64,000 nt of DNA from Sphingobium sp. (GTDB taxonomy: Bacteria; Pseudomonadota; Alphaproteobacteria; Sphingomonadales; Sphingomonadaceae). The translations under genes were made by a program, and so were the position numbers. Shown one piece after another: positions 5,979 through 15,534 of the stretch; position 1 is the stretch's first letter; each line of letters begins with the position of its first letter. The stretch spans positions 1 to 64,000 of the forward strand of contig JAHFPV010000012.1 of the NCBI GenBank assembly GCA_023266575.1, in the 5' to 3' direction. The notes under the pieces were generated by a model, which searched no databases, was not told the DNA's origin, and was given only the letters and a program-made list of their open reading frames with translations.

Positions 5979-6949
5979 GGCGACAGGAAGCGATCGAGGA
6001 CCAGGCGCTCGACTGGCTGATCCGCCGCAATGCGCCGGACTGGACCCAGGAGGAGCAGGTCGATCTCGATGCTTGGCTTGACGAGGCCATGGCACACAAG
6101 GCAGCGTTCTGGCGCGCGGACCATCTCTGGCAACAGGCGGATCGTATCCGCTCGCTCGGGATCGAGCACGAGGATCGGGCCGACGATCAGGAACCGCGTC
6201 GCAAATGGTGGCCGGCCGCGATCGCCGCCAGCCTGATCGCTGCGGTCGGCATCGGCGGATTAGCGGTCGCGCCACGATTTTCGGATCAGCCCGCGCCGCA
6301 GGTGCAACAGGCCCGCTTCGACACGCCTATCGGCGGGCGTCGCGTGGTACCGCTGGTTGATGGGAGCAAGGTCGAACTGAACACGCGGACGGTGCTGCGG
6401 ACGGCTGTCGGCCAGAGGAAGCGCGACGTCTGGCTGGACTCCGGCGAAGCTTTCTTCGACGTCGCCCATCGTGATGGCGAGCCGTTCGTGGTCCACGCCG
6501 GCCGGCAAACGATCACTGTTCTGGGCACGAAATTCTCGGTGCGCCGGGACAAGGATCGCGTCACGGTCAACGTGCTGGAAGGGCGTGTGCGGGTCGAAGA
6601 CGGCGAAGGCACTATGGGGCATGCCGCGATAATCACCGCAGGCGACACCGCGATCTCACACGGAGCGTCCACGCTGATTGCGGCCAAGTCCGAGGAACGC
6701 GTCGAGAGTGCGCTCGCCTGGCGGGACGGCATGCTGAGCTTCGATCAGGCACCGCTCACCAAAGTTGTGGCCGAATTCAACCGCTACAATCGCGTGCAGC
6801 TAAGCGTTACTGATACGGCGACCGGCCGGATCCCGATCGGCGGCTCATTCCAGGCTTCCAGCGTGGACTCGTTCACCCGCTTGTTGCATGATGCATACGG
6901 GCTCAAGGTCGAACGCAGCGAAACCACAATTAAAATCTCCAGGCCGTAG
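5975..6949 (+). CDS. fecR: FecR-type anti-sigma factor / signal transducer
   Basis: A 324-residue inner-membrane protein. Residues 1-60 form the cytoplasmic DUF4880 region that binds the sigma factor (AIEDQALDWLIRRNAPDW); a single membrane segment lies near residues 75-95 (PAAIAASLIAAVGIGGLAVA). A periplasmic FecR domain follows (RRVVPLVDGSKVELNTRT, VTVNVLEGRVRVEDGEG) and then a C-terminal secretin/STN-like DUF4974 (GRIPIGGSFQASSVDSFTRLL). It is translationally coupled to fecI. It should relay the ligand-bound state of the STN-containing receptor across the periplasm. Confidence 0.92.
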   Translation: MRRQEAIEDQALDWLIRRNAPDWTQEEQVDLDAWLDEAMAHKAAFWRADHLWQQADRIRSLGIEHEDRADDQEPRRKWWPAAIAASLIAAVGIGGLAVAPRFSDQPAPQVQQARFDTPIGGRRVVPLVDGSKVELNTRTVLRTAVGQRKRDVWLDSGEAFFDVAHRDGEPFVVHAGRQTITVLGTKFSVRRDKDRVTVNVLEGRVRVEDGEGTMGHAAIITAGDTAISHGASTLIAAKSEERVESALAWRDGMLSFDQAPLTKVVAEFNRYNRVQLSVTDTATGRIPIGGSFQASSVDSFTRLLHDAYGLKVERSETTIKISRP

Positions 6950-6956
6950 TGATCCC

Positions 6957-6976
6957 AAAAGCTGTAAAGGCTTTTT
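6957..6976 (+). terminator. Weak terminator after fecR
   Basis: AAAAGC-N7-GCTTTTT forms a short stem running into a T-run just after the fecR stop. A convergent gene ends at 7081, so the region must serve both directions. The stem is only six pairs. Confidence 0.4.
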
Positions 6977-7080
6977 CGCCGATATCTGCGGCAGATAGTC
7001 TTCCTAGGTGATAGGGCCTCTTTATCTGGACCCTCATAGCGCGTTTGCAAAACTGCATGTCGCACCCGTCTGCAAAGTCC

Positions 7081-9216
7081 TCAATTCGCAGTTAAGGGCA
7101 TTTTTGTCCTCATCGGCTTCCAGTGCTCATATTGGCGAATATCGACCGGGTCTGTGTCGTTCCGACCGTTGAACCAGAAATCGAACCATTGCAGGTTTCG
7201 ATTATAAATTGTGTATCGGTGCTCCGGTTGTCTCTTAATGTGATCTTCGTCTGGAAATATATACATGGCCGATGGGCGATTATATGCCTTTAATACTCCA
7301 TAACTTTCTAAGGCCATCAAATATTCATTGTCAGAAATCTGCATCAATATCGGTATATTGATTTTTTCAATGTTACTTTCGATCGATACATTAGCCCAAA
7401 ACTTGGACTGATCCTTGTCTAGAGACGGGTAGCCCATGTCTAGGAGTTGCTTTGCCCAAGCCGAACCGCCGTAAATTTGAGTTGATTTCGGCTCTTGAAA
7501 ACCCGTTGAAATTGACGCAGCCGCAAATAATCTGGGGGAATTCACCAACGCGAATTGCACCGTCGATACGCCATCACTCAGGCCGGTGATGCCTATGCGA
7601 TTTGCGTCGATGTTAGCCCGAGTTGTAGCCAACTCGATGCCTTTTACCAAGGCAGACTGAACACTGCGTCGATCATTCCAATCATTTTGGTTCGAGACGC
7701 GGGCATCGAGTGCCGTCCGCACCGTTCCATCTTTAACCGTCGTATAATAGTCAGCAGGCCTTTGCAGGCTGAGAACGGCAAAGCCTTTCTCAGCAAATGG
7801 GAATATGGGAAATTCATCTCCCACACCACCACGGAGAAAGCCTCTGGTGAGGTACTGAACGACGATCAGCGGTATTTTGCCCGTGCGAGGCTGATCGCGG
7901 GGCAGAACTAGATCCCCGAAGGATTCTATACCGACGTCATTGGTCCAGCGCAGGCGCTCGACGCTTCCTTTCCTCAACTCGCCGAAGGATGGGTTGGGAT
8001 CGAATAGCGTCGTCAAGGCGCCGGTGTCTGTGTTGATGCGAACGATGCGCCTCGGATGGCTGGACGCTTCGTGTAGGCAGATGAGCGTGGCGGATTCCAA
8101 CTGGCAACCTGTTACCAGATCATTCGTCTTCAAGATGATGGCTGGGGCAGACCGCGTGTCCCAACTGTAGAGTTGCAGTTCGCTTTTCCCCCATCCGGCC
8201 CGCCGAAGAAAAAGGATCCTCTGTCCGTTCGCGGTCCACCACATATTGAGGATGCCGTCTGTACAGGCCGGATCGTCGCACCTTCGCCTTCGTCCATCAG
8301 CATATTGCAACCACAGGTCACTGGGCGATAAGATGCTAGCGGCGTCTCGCTGCACGATCTGAGCGGTGACGCTTTGGCTTGTCGCCGTGGAGCGGACGAG
8401 TTTTCTTGGTGATGCGTCTACGGGCACCTTCATATCTGCGGGCAGTTCCTCACTGCTCGCTGGACGAATGTTGGTTCCACTCGCCGTGGAAGAAAAGAAT
8501 TCGATCGGAACGGGACCAGGAATGGATGGGCGGGCCTCTCGATTGGGTACGAAGCTGTCATCGTATAAAAAGCCAACTCGGCCTCGCCGGTCGATCTCAG
8601 TTTTATGCCGTGCGGCTTCAGGTTCATTCCCAAACAGCAGCCTACCGCCCGGCGTCCATGCAACTTGGCGAACCGCTGTCTCGGAAGTTGTTGTGAACAG
8701 CACGGATGCATTCTCAACTGACACAACGCGGGCCTGGGGGGTGCCTTGGATCGATACCAAATAGGCGAGATATCGGCTGTCTGGTGACCATCGCGGACTG
8801 TTTATGATTGGCGAGCCGTTGATCATCCGAAAGCCACGAATAGTCGGCGCGCCGATGATCAGTCCATTGCTCATATCGACAATCTGGGCCGGGGCTTGGC
8901 TTTCGGCATCGATTGTGACGAGCGCTTGGCAATAATCGTTCATCACCGGATCTGCCCGGCTTATAACGAAGGCCAGACGTGTGCCGTCAGGTGATAGCGC
9001 GAGAGGGCTTTCAGGCAGATCGGTCCCGAAGTTCGGGCCGATGTCGCGTAGGCCGATCAGATCGTTCGTGGTGACGCCGCGCTTATCCGCATGCCCATTT
9101 GCACCTTCATCAATGAGGTTCCGGCAAACTGGCGGGGTTTCAGTGGCGGCTGCCTCTGCATGAGAAGCAGCACCGATTATGCCGGCGCATGTCGCCAGCA
9201 GGACAACAGACTTCAT
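7081..9216 (-). CDS. Secreted S9 peptidase, lasso-peptide isopeptidase (AtxE-like) candidate
   Basis: A 711-residue protein with a signal peptide (cleavage near ASHAEA, residue about 23), a seven-bladed-propeller region (LALSPDGTRLAF, SPRWSPDSRYLAYL, VAWTPGGRLLFG) and a C-terminal alpha/beta-hydrolase domain. The catalytic triad is Ser547 (GLSDG), Asp629 (ISDNEY) and His659 (DEDHI). This architecture and its partners match the isopeptidases that open the isopeptide bond of lasso peptides after import. It is translated from the receptor operon, starting 6 bp after the receptor stop. It is visibly more AT-rich than the flanking ICE genes, which suggests separate acquisition. No lasso precursor, cyclase or leader peptidase is in the window. 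A general prolyl-oligopeptidase-like enzyme is the alternative. Confidence 0.75.
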   Translation of the reverse strand: MKSVVLLATCAGIIGAASHAEAAATETPPVCRNLIDEGANGHADKRGVTTNDLIGLRDIGPNFGTDLPESPLALSPDGTRLAFVISRADPVMNDYCQALVTIDAESQAPAQIVDMSNGLIIGAPTIRGFRMINGSPIINSPRWSPDSRYLAYLVSIQGTPQARVVSVENASVLFTTTSETAVRQVAWTPGGRLLFGNEPEAARHKTEIDRRGRVGFLYDDSFVPNREARPSIPGPVPIEFFSSTASGTNIRPASSEELPADMKVPVDASPRKLVRSTATSQSVTAQIVQRDAASILSPSDLWLQYADGRRRRCDDPACTDGILNMWWTANGQRILFLRRAGWGKSELQLYSWDTRSAPAIILKTNDLVTGCQLESATLICLHEASSHPRRIVRINTDTGALTTLFDPNPSFGELRKGSVERLRWTNDVGIESFGDLVLPRDQPRTGKIPLIVVQYLTRGFLRGGVGDEFPIFPFAEKGFAVLSLQRPADYYTTVKDGTVRTALDARVSNQNDWNDRRSVQSALVKGIELATTRANIDANRIGITGLSDGVSTVQFALVNSPRLFAAASISTGFQEPKSTQIYGGSAWAKQLLDMGYPSLDKDQSKFWANVSIESNIEKINIPILMQISDNEYLMALESYGVLKAYNRPSAMYIFPDEDHIKRQPEHRYTIYNRNLQWFDFWFNGRNDTDPVDIRQYEHWKPMRTKMPLTAN

Positions 9217-9222
9217 GTCCGT

Positions 9223-11820
9223 TCACCAGGATTTCGAGATCGAAAAGCTGATGTAACGACCCCATGGTGAGTAATTGGCCGAATCGTATGGCGACTGGCT
9301 GACTTGGGTTGTCGCGATTACGGATGGTTTGTTGTTGAAGACATTTTGCGCGGAAAGGGAGAAGTCCATGCCGCGAAAAATCGGCGTTTCACTGTCTATT
9401 TTCAGCCTGGCGGTCAGATCGAACGTGGTCATCGAACCGACGTCATATGTCACCGTCGCGCGTCGATCTTTCACTCCCCCGATATAATTCACGATGGGGG
9501 TAAGCTTGAAAGGCCCTTGCTCCCATGTGAAGCCGGCGACGCCCCGCAAATGCGGTGGGAAGAATAGGCTACCCGCCAGTTCGGTTTCCGGCTGTAAAGC
9601 ACTCAGGCGCTGTTGACTTTCGATATAGCTCGCATTCGCCCAAAAAGAGATATCACCCATGGCACCCAGATCGGCGTGATGGCTCAGATTGACATCGACG
9701 CCATCTATTTTCTGACGGGCCGCATTGGCATATTGACTGTAGATGATTGCTCCTACTTTCGCGGGATCCCAAGGGCCGCTAGAGTTGTTGAAGAGCAAAG
9801 CTCCGTCGAGTGCCGCATTTATCTCATCTGCGGTCGGGTTCACGCTCACTAGATCAGCATAGATTGGATTGCTGAGCGCTTGGGTGATGTAGGTGACTGG
9901 CGTTACGATCCGATCCCGATAACGGATCGAATAGTAGGTCACCTCGATCTTCGAATTGGGTGAGAATGCAGGCTTAAGTATCACGGACGCCGTCCAGTTC
10001 GTGGATCGCTCCGGTTTCAAATCAGGATTTCCGCCACCGCTGTACAAGCCTACAGTTCCTGCGGGGAAGCCAATTCCGCCAAAGACTCCAATGTTGTAGA
10101 CGCTTGCGCCTCGTACGCTATGCAACTGGTAAAGCGTGGGCGCTTTGAAGGATTTGCCCCATGAGAGTTTGAAGGTCACGCCATAGCCAGTCGCCAGAAC
10201 GGCACCAAGCTTAGGTGTCGCCACATCTCCTATACCCGGATAATCTTCATATCGAACCGCGCCGTTCAGAATTAGGGACTGGACGAGCGCACCGTCCTCT
10301 TCCGACCGGACAATAGGAGCATTAATCTCCAAGAAACCGTAACGGTTGTCCTGGCTTGCTTCAACGCTCTGACCATTATCTACAAGCCGATTATATGAAT
10401 GCAGATAATTTTTTCGATAACCCCCGCCAAGCGCGGCCTTAACTGGCCCAGCCCCGAGATCGAGCAGCGTGCCTTTGGCGGTGCCTTCAATACTAAATGC
10501 CCTGTTGCAATAGCAAAGTTCGGTTCTCGACAAAACGCTGCTGGTATAGCTATCGGACTTTGAGAGAGTTCGATCTTCAGCGTAAACGCCGGAAAATGCA
10601 ATATTCCAAGTGTCACTGGCTTGTATATCGATGTTTGGGGCCACGCTGACTGTTCTGGTATTAGTTAACCGGCGGAGGCCTTGTATCCGGTAATCCCCCG
10701 CTGCTGAAGACGCAAAAGCTCGATCCGTCTTGCGCTCGCCGTAAAGGCCATCGATGCTGAACTCTACGCCTGGCATGATGTTTTGGTGGCCGCTTAGCAA
10801 CACGTTGTGGCGATCAAAGCCCGGATAAAGGGTCAGACCTGGCGAACGAGTCGCTGCATAATCGCGTTGACTTGCTAGAATGGGCGTCGAGTGCGCGAAA
10901 TCGTAGGCAAGGATGAAGCCGCCGGAATTCCATGTCGTTCCGCCGGTGACGCTATAATTCTGCTGTGCGTTCCCTCCATCGGTGGAGGCTCCCCAATATG
11001 CGCGCGCTGTTAGGCCGCGATAGTCCTTACGCAGGATGATGTTCGCGACACCCGCTATGGCGTCGGAACCATAAAGGGCGGACGCTCCATCGGTTACGAT
11101 TTCCATCCGGTCGACAGCAGCAAGAGGAATAGCCGAAATATCGATTGACTGAACCGCCGTGTTGAAAGCCAGCCTGTGGCCATTGAGCAGGGTGACGGTC
11201 GCATCGGACCCCAGACCACGAAGATTGATTGAGGTGGCTCCTCCCAGATTGCTGCCGACGCTTTCTGGGACGTTCTGACCGATTCCCGGATTTTGGCCCG
11301 CACCTGAAGCAACAGGCAACGCCCTGACAGCTTCGGCGAGACTGTTGTGACCATTATCAAGCATTCGCTCCCGGCTGATGATTTGCGTAGGGGAAGGGGA
11401 AACAACCCCTGCGATCAGCGAACCTGTAACAACGATTTCAGCGCTCTCGTCTTTGGACGATGCACCTCCAGATGCCGATTTTCGTAATGATGCAATGCTC
11501 TCATCGGCGTTTTGGCCGTTTCCCGCTTTCACAATTGCGACGAGATTACCATCGACTTGGGTTGTGAACCCACTGCCCGCCAATAGATTGGCGAGCGCAG
11601 CATCGGCTGAAAGTGGCCCGCGTGCGCCCGGTGAGCGCGCTGAGCGTACTTGATCGGCGCGATAGACCACTTGCCGTCCAGATTGTTGGACATAGGCATC
11701 AAGCGCGACCTTTAGCGAACCCGCAGGTATCCTATATTCGCGGGTCTGCGCTGCCGCAGGTGCCGCAAGTGCCACGATACAGGTGCTGGTTGCAAATACC
11801 GCTGCGAGTGTCCGAATCAT
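9223..11820 (-). CDS. TonB-dependent receptor with N-terminal STN signalling domain
   Basis: An 865-residue outer-membrane receptor. The ATG at 11820 opens a clear signal peptide ending in APAAAQ. An STN domain follows (residues about 25-100; IPAGSLKVALDAYVQQSGRQVVYRAD in part), then a TonB-box-like segment, the plug (INLRGLGSDATVTLLNGHR, VDRMEIVTDGASALYGSDAIAGVANIILRK) and a 22-strand barrel ending YISFSISKSW with the terminal aromatic residue. The STN domain makes it a transducer for FecR/FecI and not only a transporter. It is the first gene of an operon with the isopeptidase-like gene. An intact lasso peptide is the likely ligand by context; a siderophore or other peptide remains possible. 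Confidence 0.9.
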   Translation of the reverse strand: MIRTLAAVFATSTCIVALAAPAAAQTREYRIPAGSLKVALDAYVQQSGRQVVYRADQVRSARSPGARGPLSADAALANLLAGSGFTTQVDGNLVAIVKAGNGQNADESIASLRKSASGGASSKDESAEIVVTGSLIAGVVSPSPTQIISRERMLDNGHNSLAEAVRALPVASGAGQNPGIGQNVPESVGSNLGGATSINLRGLGSDATVTLLNGHRLAFNTAVQSIDISAIPLAAVDRMEIVTDGASALYGSDAIAGVANIILRKDYRGLTARAYWGASTDGGNAQQNYSVTGGTTWNSGGFILAYDFAHSTPILASQRDYAATRSPGLTLYPGFDRHNVLLSGHQNIMPGVEFSIDGLYGERKTDRAFASSAAGDYRIQGLRRLTNTRTVSVAPNIDIQASDTWNIAFSGVYAEDRTLSKSDSYTSSVLSRTELCYCNRAFSIEGTAKGTLLDLGAGPVKAALGGGYRKNYLHSYNRLVDNGQSVEASQDNRYGFLEINAPIVRSEEDGALVQSLILNGAVRYEDYPGIGDVATPKLGAVLATGYGVTFKLSWGKSFKAPTLYQLHSVRGASVYNIGVFGGIGFPAGTVGLYSGGGNPDLKPERSTNWTASVILKPAFSPNSKIEVTYYSIRYRDRIVTPVTYITQALSNPIYADLVSVNPTADEINAALDGALLFNNSSGPWDPAKVGAIIYSQYANAARQKIDGVDVNLSHHADLGAMGDISFWANASYIESQQRLSALQPETELAGSLFFPPHLRGVAGFTWEQGPFKLTPIVNYIGGVKDRRATVTYDVGSMTTFDLTARLKIDSETPIFRGMDFSLSAQNVFNNKPSVIATTQVSQSPYDSANYSPWGRYISFSISKSW

Positions 11821-11861
11821 GATGCCCCCAATCTCTAGGCAGATTATCCGCCCACGGGAAA

Positions 11862-11893
11862 GTGAGACAGTCGAGCCCGAGCTTTGGGTAACG
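11862..11893 (-). promoter_or_regulatory. Candidate ECF (FecI) promoter of the receptor-isopeptidase operon
   Basis: On the minus strand CGTTACC (11893-11887), 18 bp, GTCTCAC (11868-11862). Both boxes and the spacing match the site upstream of fecI (CGTTACC-N18-GTCTAAC). The predicted start would lie about 40 bases before the receptor ATG. Confidence 0.62.
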
Positions 11894-12104
11894 ACAAACC
11901 GCACCCAGCGAATTCTCTGATCTATCGAACTTGAAACGCTCCGTATTTCGGGCGCCACAACTGCCGTTCAGGGGGCGCCACTAGGCCGGTGTCCCCAACA
12001 AGGCAGGCTGGGTCCCCAGCGGGTATCTGCCGCCAATGACGAACCTCTGCGAATTCTCTGCAAGCCCTCGGACACTAATGTCGGCACGCGGGCGAAAGGC
12101 TCGC

Positions 12105-14147
12105 ATGACCCCGACCAAACTGCTCATCGGTCAAATTCTCGTGGTACTTGCGATCGTCATCGCGGGTATCTGGATCGCAACGCAATGGGCGGCGGCACAG
12201 CTTGCGTATCAGCCAGAACTCGGCCCGCCGTGGTTCATCGCCTTCGATCAGCCAATCTACCATCCGTGGTCGGTCTTCCCGTGGTGGTATCACTTCGATG
12301 CGTATGCGCCGGTCATTTTCGACGAGGCGGGGGCAATCGCGGCAACTGGCGGATTTGTCGGCTGCGGCGCTGCGATCTTCGGGTCGCTCTGGCGCGCGCG
12401 CCAGTCGAGCAATCTCACCACCTATGGCTCTGCGCGTTGGGCAAACCATCGTGACATCAAGGCCGCTAGGCTGCTCGGCAACCAAGGTGTCGCGCTAGGC
12501 CGGATCGGCGGAGACGATCTCCGCCATGACGGTCCGGAGCACGTCATGGCGTTCGCGCCGACCCGATCGGGCAAGGGTGTGGGCCTCGTAGTACCCACGC
12601 TGCTCAACTGGACCGGTTCGACCGTCGTACACGACATCAAGGGCGAGAACTGGCAACTGACCGCCGGCTGGCGTGCGCGCTTCTCGCACTGCCTGTTGTT
12701 CAACCCGACCGATGCGCGCTCGGCGCGCTACAATCCGCTGCTCGAAGTGCGGCGTGGCGTGAACGAAGTCCGCGACGTTCAGAACATCGCCGACATCCTT
12801 GTCGATCCCGAAGGCGCACTCGAACGTCGCAATCACTGGGAGAAGACCAGCCATTCGCTGCTGGTCGGTGCGATCCTCCACGTCCTCTACGCCGAGGAAG
12901 AGAAGACGCTCGCCCGCGTCGCAACCTTCCTGTCGGACCCGCAGAGGAGCTTCGCCGCGACCTTGCGCCGGATGATGGCGACCAACCACCTCGGCTCGGC
13001 GGACGCGCCGATGGTCCATCCGGTCGTCGCCTCGGCGGCGCGCGAACTGCTCAACAAGAGCGAGAACGAACGCTCGGGCGTGCTGTCGACGGCGATGTCG
13101 TTCCTAGGTCTTTATCGCGATCCGACTGTGGCTGCGGTCACGGCCGCGTCGGATTGGCGGATCACTGATCTCGTCGAAGCAGCGCATCCGGTTTCGCTCT
13201 ACCTCGTAGTGCCGCCATCGGATATCAGCCGCACCAAGCCGTTGGTCCGCCTGATCCTCAACCAGATCGGCCGTCGGCTGACCGAGGAACTGCGCGGCAC
13301 CGGCAAGGACGGCGAAGCCGCCCCCGGTCGCCACCGGCTGCTGATGATGCTCGACGAGTTTCCGGCACTGGGGCGGCTCGACTTCTTTGAAACGAGCCTC
13401 GCCTTCCTCGCCGGCTATGGCGTGCGTGCCTTCCTCATCGCGCAGAGCCTCAACCAGATCGAGAAGGCCTATGGCGAGCACAACGCCATCCTCGACAATT
13501 GCCATGTCCGCATCGCCTTCGCGACCAATGACGAGCGCACCGCCAAGCGAATTTCGGACGCGCTCGGCACCGCGACCGAGCAGCGCGCAATGCGCAACTA
13601 TGCCGGCCACCGGCTGGCGCCCTGGCTCGCGCACGTCATGGTCAGCCGGCAGGAGACCGCGCGTGCGCTGTTGACTCCGGGCGAAGTGATGCAACTTGCG
13701 CCGACCGACGAGCTTGTCCTGATCTCGGGTCAGCCCCCGATCCGCGCGAAGAAGCTGCGCTACTACGAGGATCGCCGATTCACCACGCGCGTCCTGCCCG
13801 CACCGTCGCTCGATAGCGATGGGTACCGTGACCTTCCCGCCGCACGGCCCGACGATTGGGCCGGACAGATACGCGGTGCCGACATGCGCCTTGCCGCCGG
13901 CAATGATACCGAAGAAGGCGCCGATGCCGGCGGTCTCGAACATGCTCGCCATCCTGCGCACGAAATCGAACCGGCCGTCGCGGTCGAGCCTGAGATCGCC
14001 GATCCGCTAGGGCTCGGCGAGGACGATGGCGACCAGGCCGCTGAGCGCCGGGCCATGGACCGAGTGCAGCAGCTCGGCACCGCTCGCACGGTCTATGGTC
14101 TCGATGCCGCGTCTGGTCGTCCCGACGACCTGCAGCTGGGGTTCTGA
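12105..14147 (+). CDS. traG: Conjugal coupling protein TraG (VirD4 family)
   Basis: A 680-residue type IV coupling ATPase that docks the relaxase-DNA complex to the mating channel at the inner membrane. Two membrane segments lie at about residues 7-28 and 68-95. Walker A is APTRSGKGVG (about 151-160) and Walker B is LLMMLDEF. The segment YGSARWANHRDIKAARLL is typical of TraG proteins. I chose the ATG at 12105, which has GAAAGG upstream. It heads the conjugation operon and is followed after 2 bp by a ribbon-helix-helix gene. It points away from the receptor operon. Confidence 0.93.
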   Translation: MTPTKLLIGQILVVLAIVIAGIWIATQWAAAQLAYQPELGPPWFIAFDQPIYHPWSVFPWWYHFDAYAPVIFDEAGAIAATGGFVGCGAAIFGSLWRARQSSNLTTYGSARWANHRDIKAARLLGNQGVALGRIGGDDLRHDGPEHVMAFAPTRSGKGVGLVVPTLLNWTGSTVVHDIKGENWQLTAGWRARFSHCLLFNPTDARSARYNPLLEVRRGVNEVRDVQNIADILVDPEGALERRNHWEKTSHSLLVGAILHVLYAEEEKTLARVATFLSDPQRSFAATLRRMMATNHLGSADAPMVHPVVASAARELLNKSENERSGVLSTAMSFLGLYRDPTVAAVTAASDWRITDLVEAAHPVSLYLVVPPSDISRTKPLVRLILNQIGRRLTEELRGTGKDGEAAPGRHRLLMMLDEFPALGRLDFFETSLAFLAGYGVRAFLIAQSLNQIEKAYGEHNAILDNCHVRIAFATNDERTAKRISDALGTATEQRAMRNYAGHRLAPWLAHVMVSRQETARALLTPGEVMQLAPTDELVLISGQPPIRAKKLRYYEDRRFTTRVLPAPSLDSDGYRDLPAARPDDWAGQIRGADMRLAAGNDTEEGADAGGLEHARHPAHEIEPAVAVEPEIADPLGLGEDDGDQAAERRAMDRVQQLGTARTVYGLDAASGRPDDLQLGF

Positions 14148-14149
14148 CC

Positions 14150-14548
14150 ATGGAAAAGGTCCGCCACCAGTTGTTTCTGCCCAAGCCGCTCTCCGACCGG
14201 CTGGAAGTGCTCGCCGCCAAGCCCGGCGCCAGCAAGTCGGCGATCCTCGTCGATGCGGTCACCGCCTGGCTCAACCGCCGCGGGGCCTCCGAACTGGAGG
14301 ATCGGTTCGCGATCCGGCTCGATCGGCTGACGCAATCGATCGGCCGCGTCGATCGTGACGCTTATGTGATCCTCGAGACGCTCGCGCTATTCATTCGCTT
14401 CGAACTCGCGATCCAGACGCCGCTTGCCGAGAACGACCAGGCAGGGCGTGCCCTCGGAGCAAAAAGGTTCGAGGCCTTCATTACCCAGGTCGGGCGGCAA
14501 GTCTCGACGGGGCGTCGCACGCTCGGTGCGTCGGAGGACGGCGAATGA
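14150..14548 (+). CDS. CopG/ribbon-helix-helix family protein of the conjugation operon
   Basis: A 132-residue protein whose first 50 residues (HQLFLPKPLSDRLEVLAAKPGASKSAILVDAVTAWL, in part) form a CopG-type ribbon-helix-helix DNA-binding motif. The rest is a helical, oligomerisation-like region. Such a gene is regularly found between traG and trbB on ICEs and IncP-like plasmids. Its function is probably operon autoregulation or relaxosome assembly, which is not proven. It overlaps trbB as ATGA. Confidence 0.8.
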   Translation: MEKVRHQLFLPKPLSDRLEVLAAKPGASKSAILVDAVTAWLNRRGASELEDRFAIRLDRLTQSIGRVDRDAYVILETLALFIRFELAIQTPLAENDQAGRALGAKRFEAFITQVGRQVSTGRRTLGASEDGE

Positions 14549-15531
14549 GCGCTGGTCTTTCCGCGGAGCGTCGCCGACGCATGCTGATCACTGCGCTCGG
14601 TGCTGACATCGCATCGGCCATGCGCGATCCGCTGGTGATCGAGATCATGGTCAATCCCGATGGCGCATTACGGCTCGACCGGCTCGGCGAGGGCCGCACC
14701 GATACCGAAGTCCGGATCGAACCCGACCAGGTCGAGCGGATCATCCGGCTGGTAGCGAGTCACGCGCGCGCCGAGGTCCATGCCGAGCATCCGATCATTT
14801 CGGCCGAGCTGCCGCCGCATATCGAAGGCCGGGCCGGAGAGCGGTTCGAAGGCGTGCTTCCGCCAGTGTCGTCGGCGCCGTGCTTCTCGATCCGCAAGCC
14901 CGCGCAAAAGCTGCACACGCTCGACGACTATATCGCTGACGGGCTGATGACGGAAAAACAGGCCGACGCGCTGCGCGCCGCGGTTACGCAGCGCTACAAT
15001 ATCCTCGTTGCCGGCGGCACCAGCTCGGGCAAGACCACGCTCGCCAATGCGCTGCTCGCCGAGATGGCCTGGGTCGATGCCCGCGTTATCCTGATCGAGG
15101 ACACGCGCGAGCTGCAATGCCCGCTGCCCGACACGGTCGCGCTGCGCACCCGACCACCGCATGTCTCGATGACCGAACTGGTGCGCTCGACCATGCGCCT
15201 GCGGCCCGACCGCATCGTGGTCGGCGAGGTGCGCGGCCCCGAAGCGCTCGACATGCTCAAGGCCTGGAACACCGGCCATCCCGGCGGGATCGCGACCGTC
15301 CACGCCAACAGTGCGCTGGCCGCGCTCTACCGGATCGAACAACTGGTGCAGGAGACGGTCATCACCGTGCCGCGCCAGCTGATCGCGGAAGCCATCGACA
15401 TCGTCGTGTTCATTTCCGGGCGCGGCATCGATCGCCGCGTCTCGACCATCGCGCGCGTCGCCGGGCTCGATCCCGACACCGGCACCTACGCGCTCGCCGA
15501 CTTTCCCACCGCCAGACCCAAGGAGATCTGA
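14545..15531 (+). CDS. trbB: TrbB, VirB11-like secretion ATPase
   Basis: A 328-residue hexameric traffic ATPase that powers pilus assembly and DNA transfer from the cytoplasmic face. It has an N-terminal PAS-like domain and then Walker A GGTSSGKTTL (about residues 156-165), an Asp box VILIEDTREL, Walker B region DRIVVGEVRG and a His box (HPGGIATVHANSA). The length is normal for the family. It sits second in the trb series with overlapping and tightly spaced neighbours. Confidence 0.94.
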   Translation: MSAGLSAERRRRMLITALGADIASAMRDPLVIEIMVNPDGALRLDRLGEGRTDTEVRIEPDQVERIIRLVASHARAEVHAEHPIISAELPPHIEGRAGERFEGVLPPVSSAPCFSIRKPAQKLHTLDDYIADGLMTEKQADALRAAVTQRYNILVAGGTSSGKTTLANALLAEMAWVDARVILIEDTRELQCPLPDTVALRTRPPHVSMTELVRSTMRLRPDRIVVGEVRGPEALDMLKAWNTGHPGGIATVHANSALAALYRIEQLVQETVITVPRQLIAEAIDIVVFISGRGIDRRVSTIARVAGLDPDTGTYALADFPTARPKEI

Positions 15532-15534
15532 CCC

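Noticed and set aside
6950..7080. Small precursor gene between fecR and the isopeptidase-like gene
   Set aside because: All frames are short or interrupted; the segment holds a terminator. No lasso cyclase (asparagine-synthetase-like) or leader peptidase occurs anywhere in the window.
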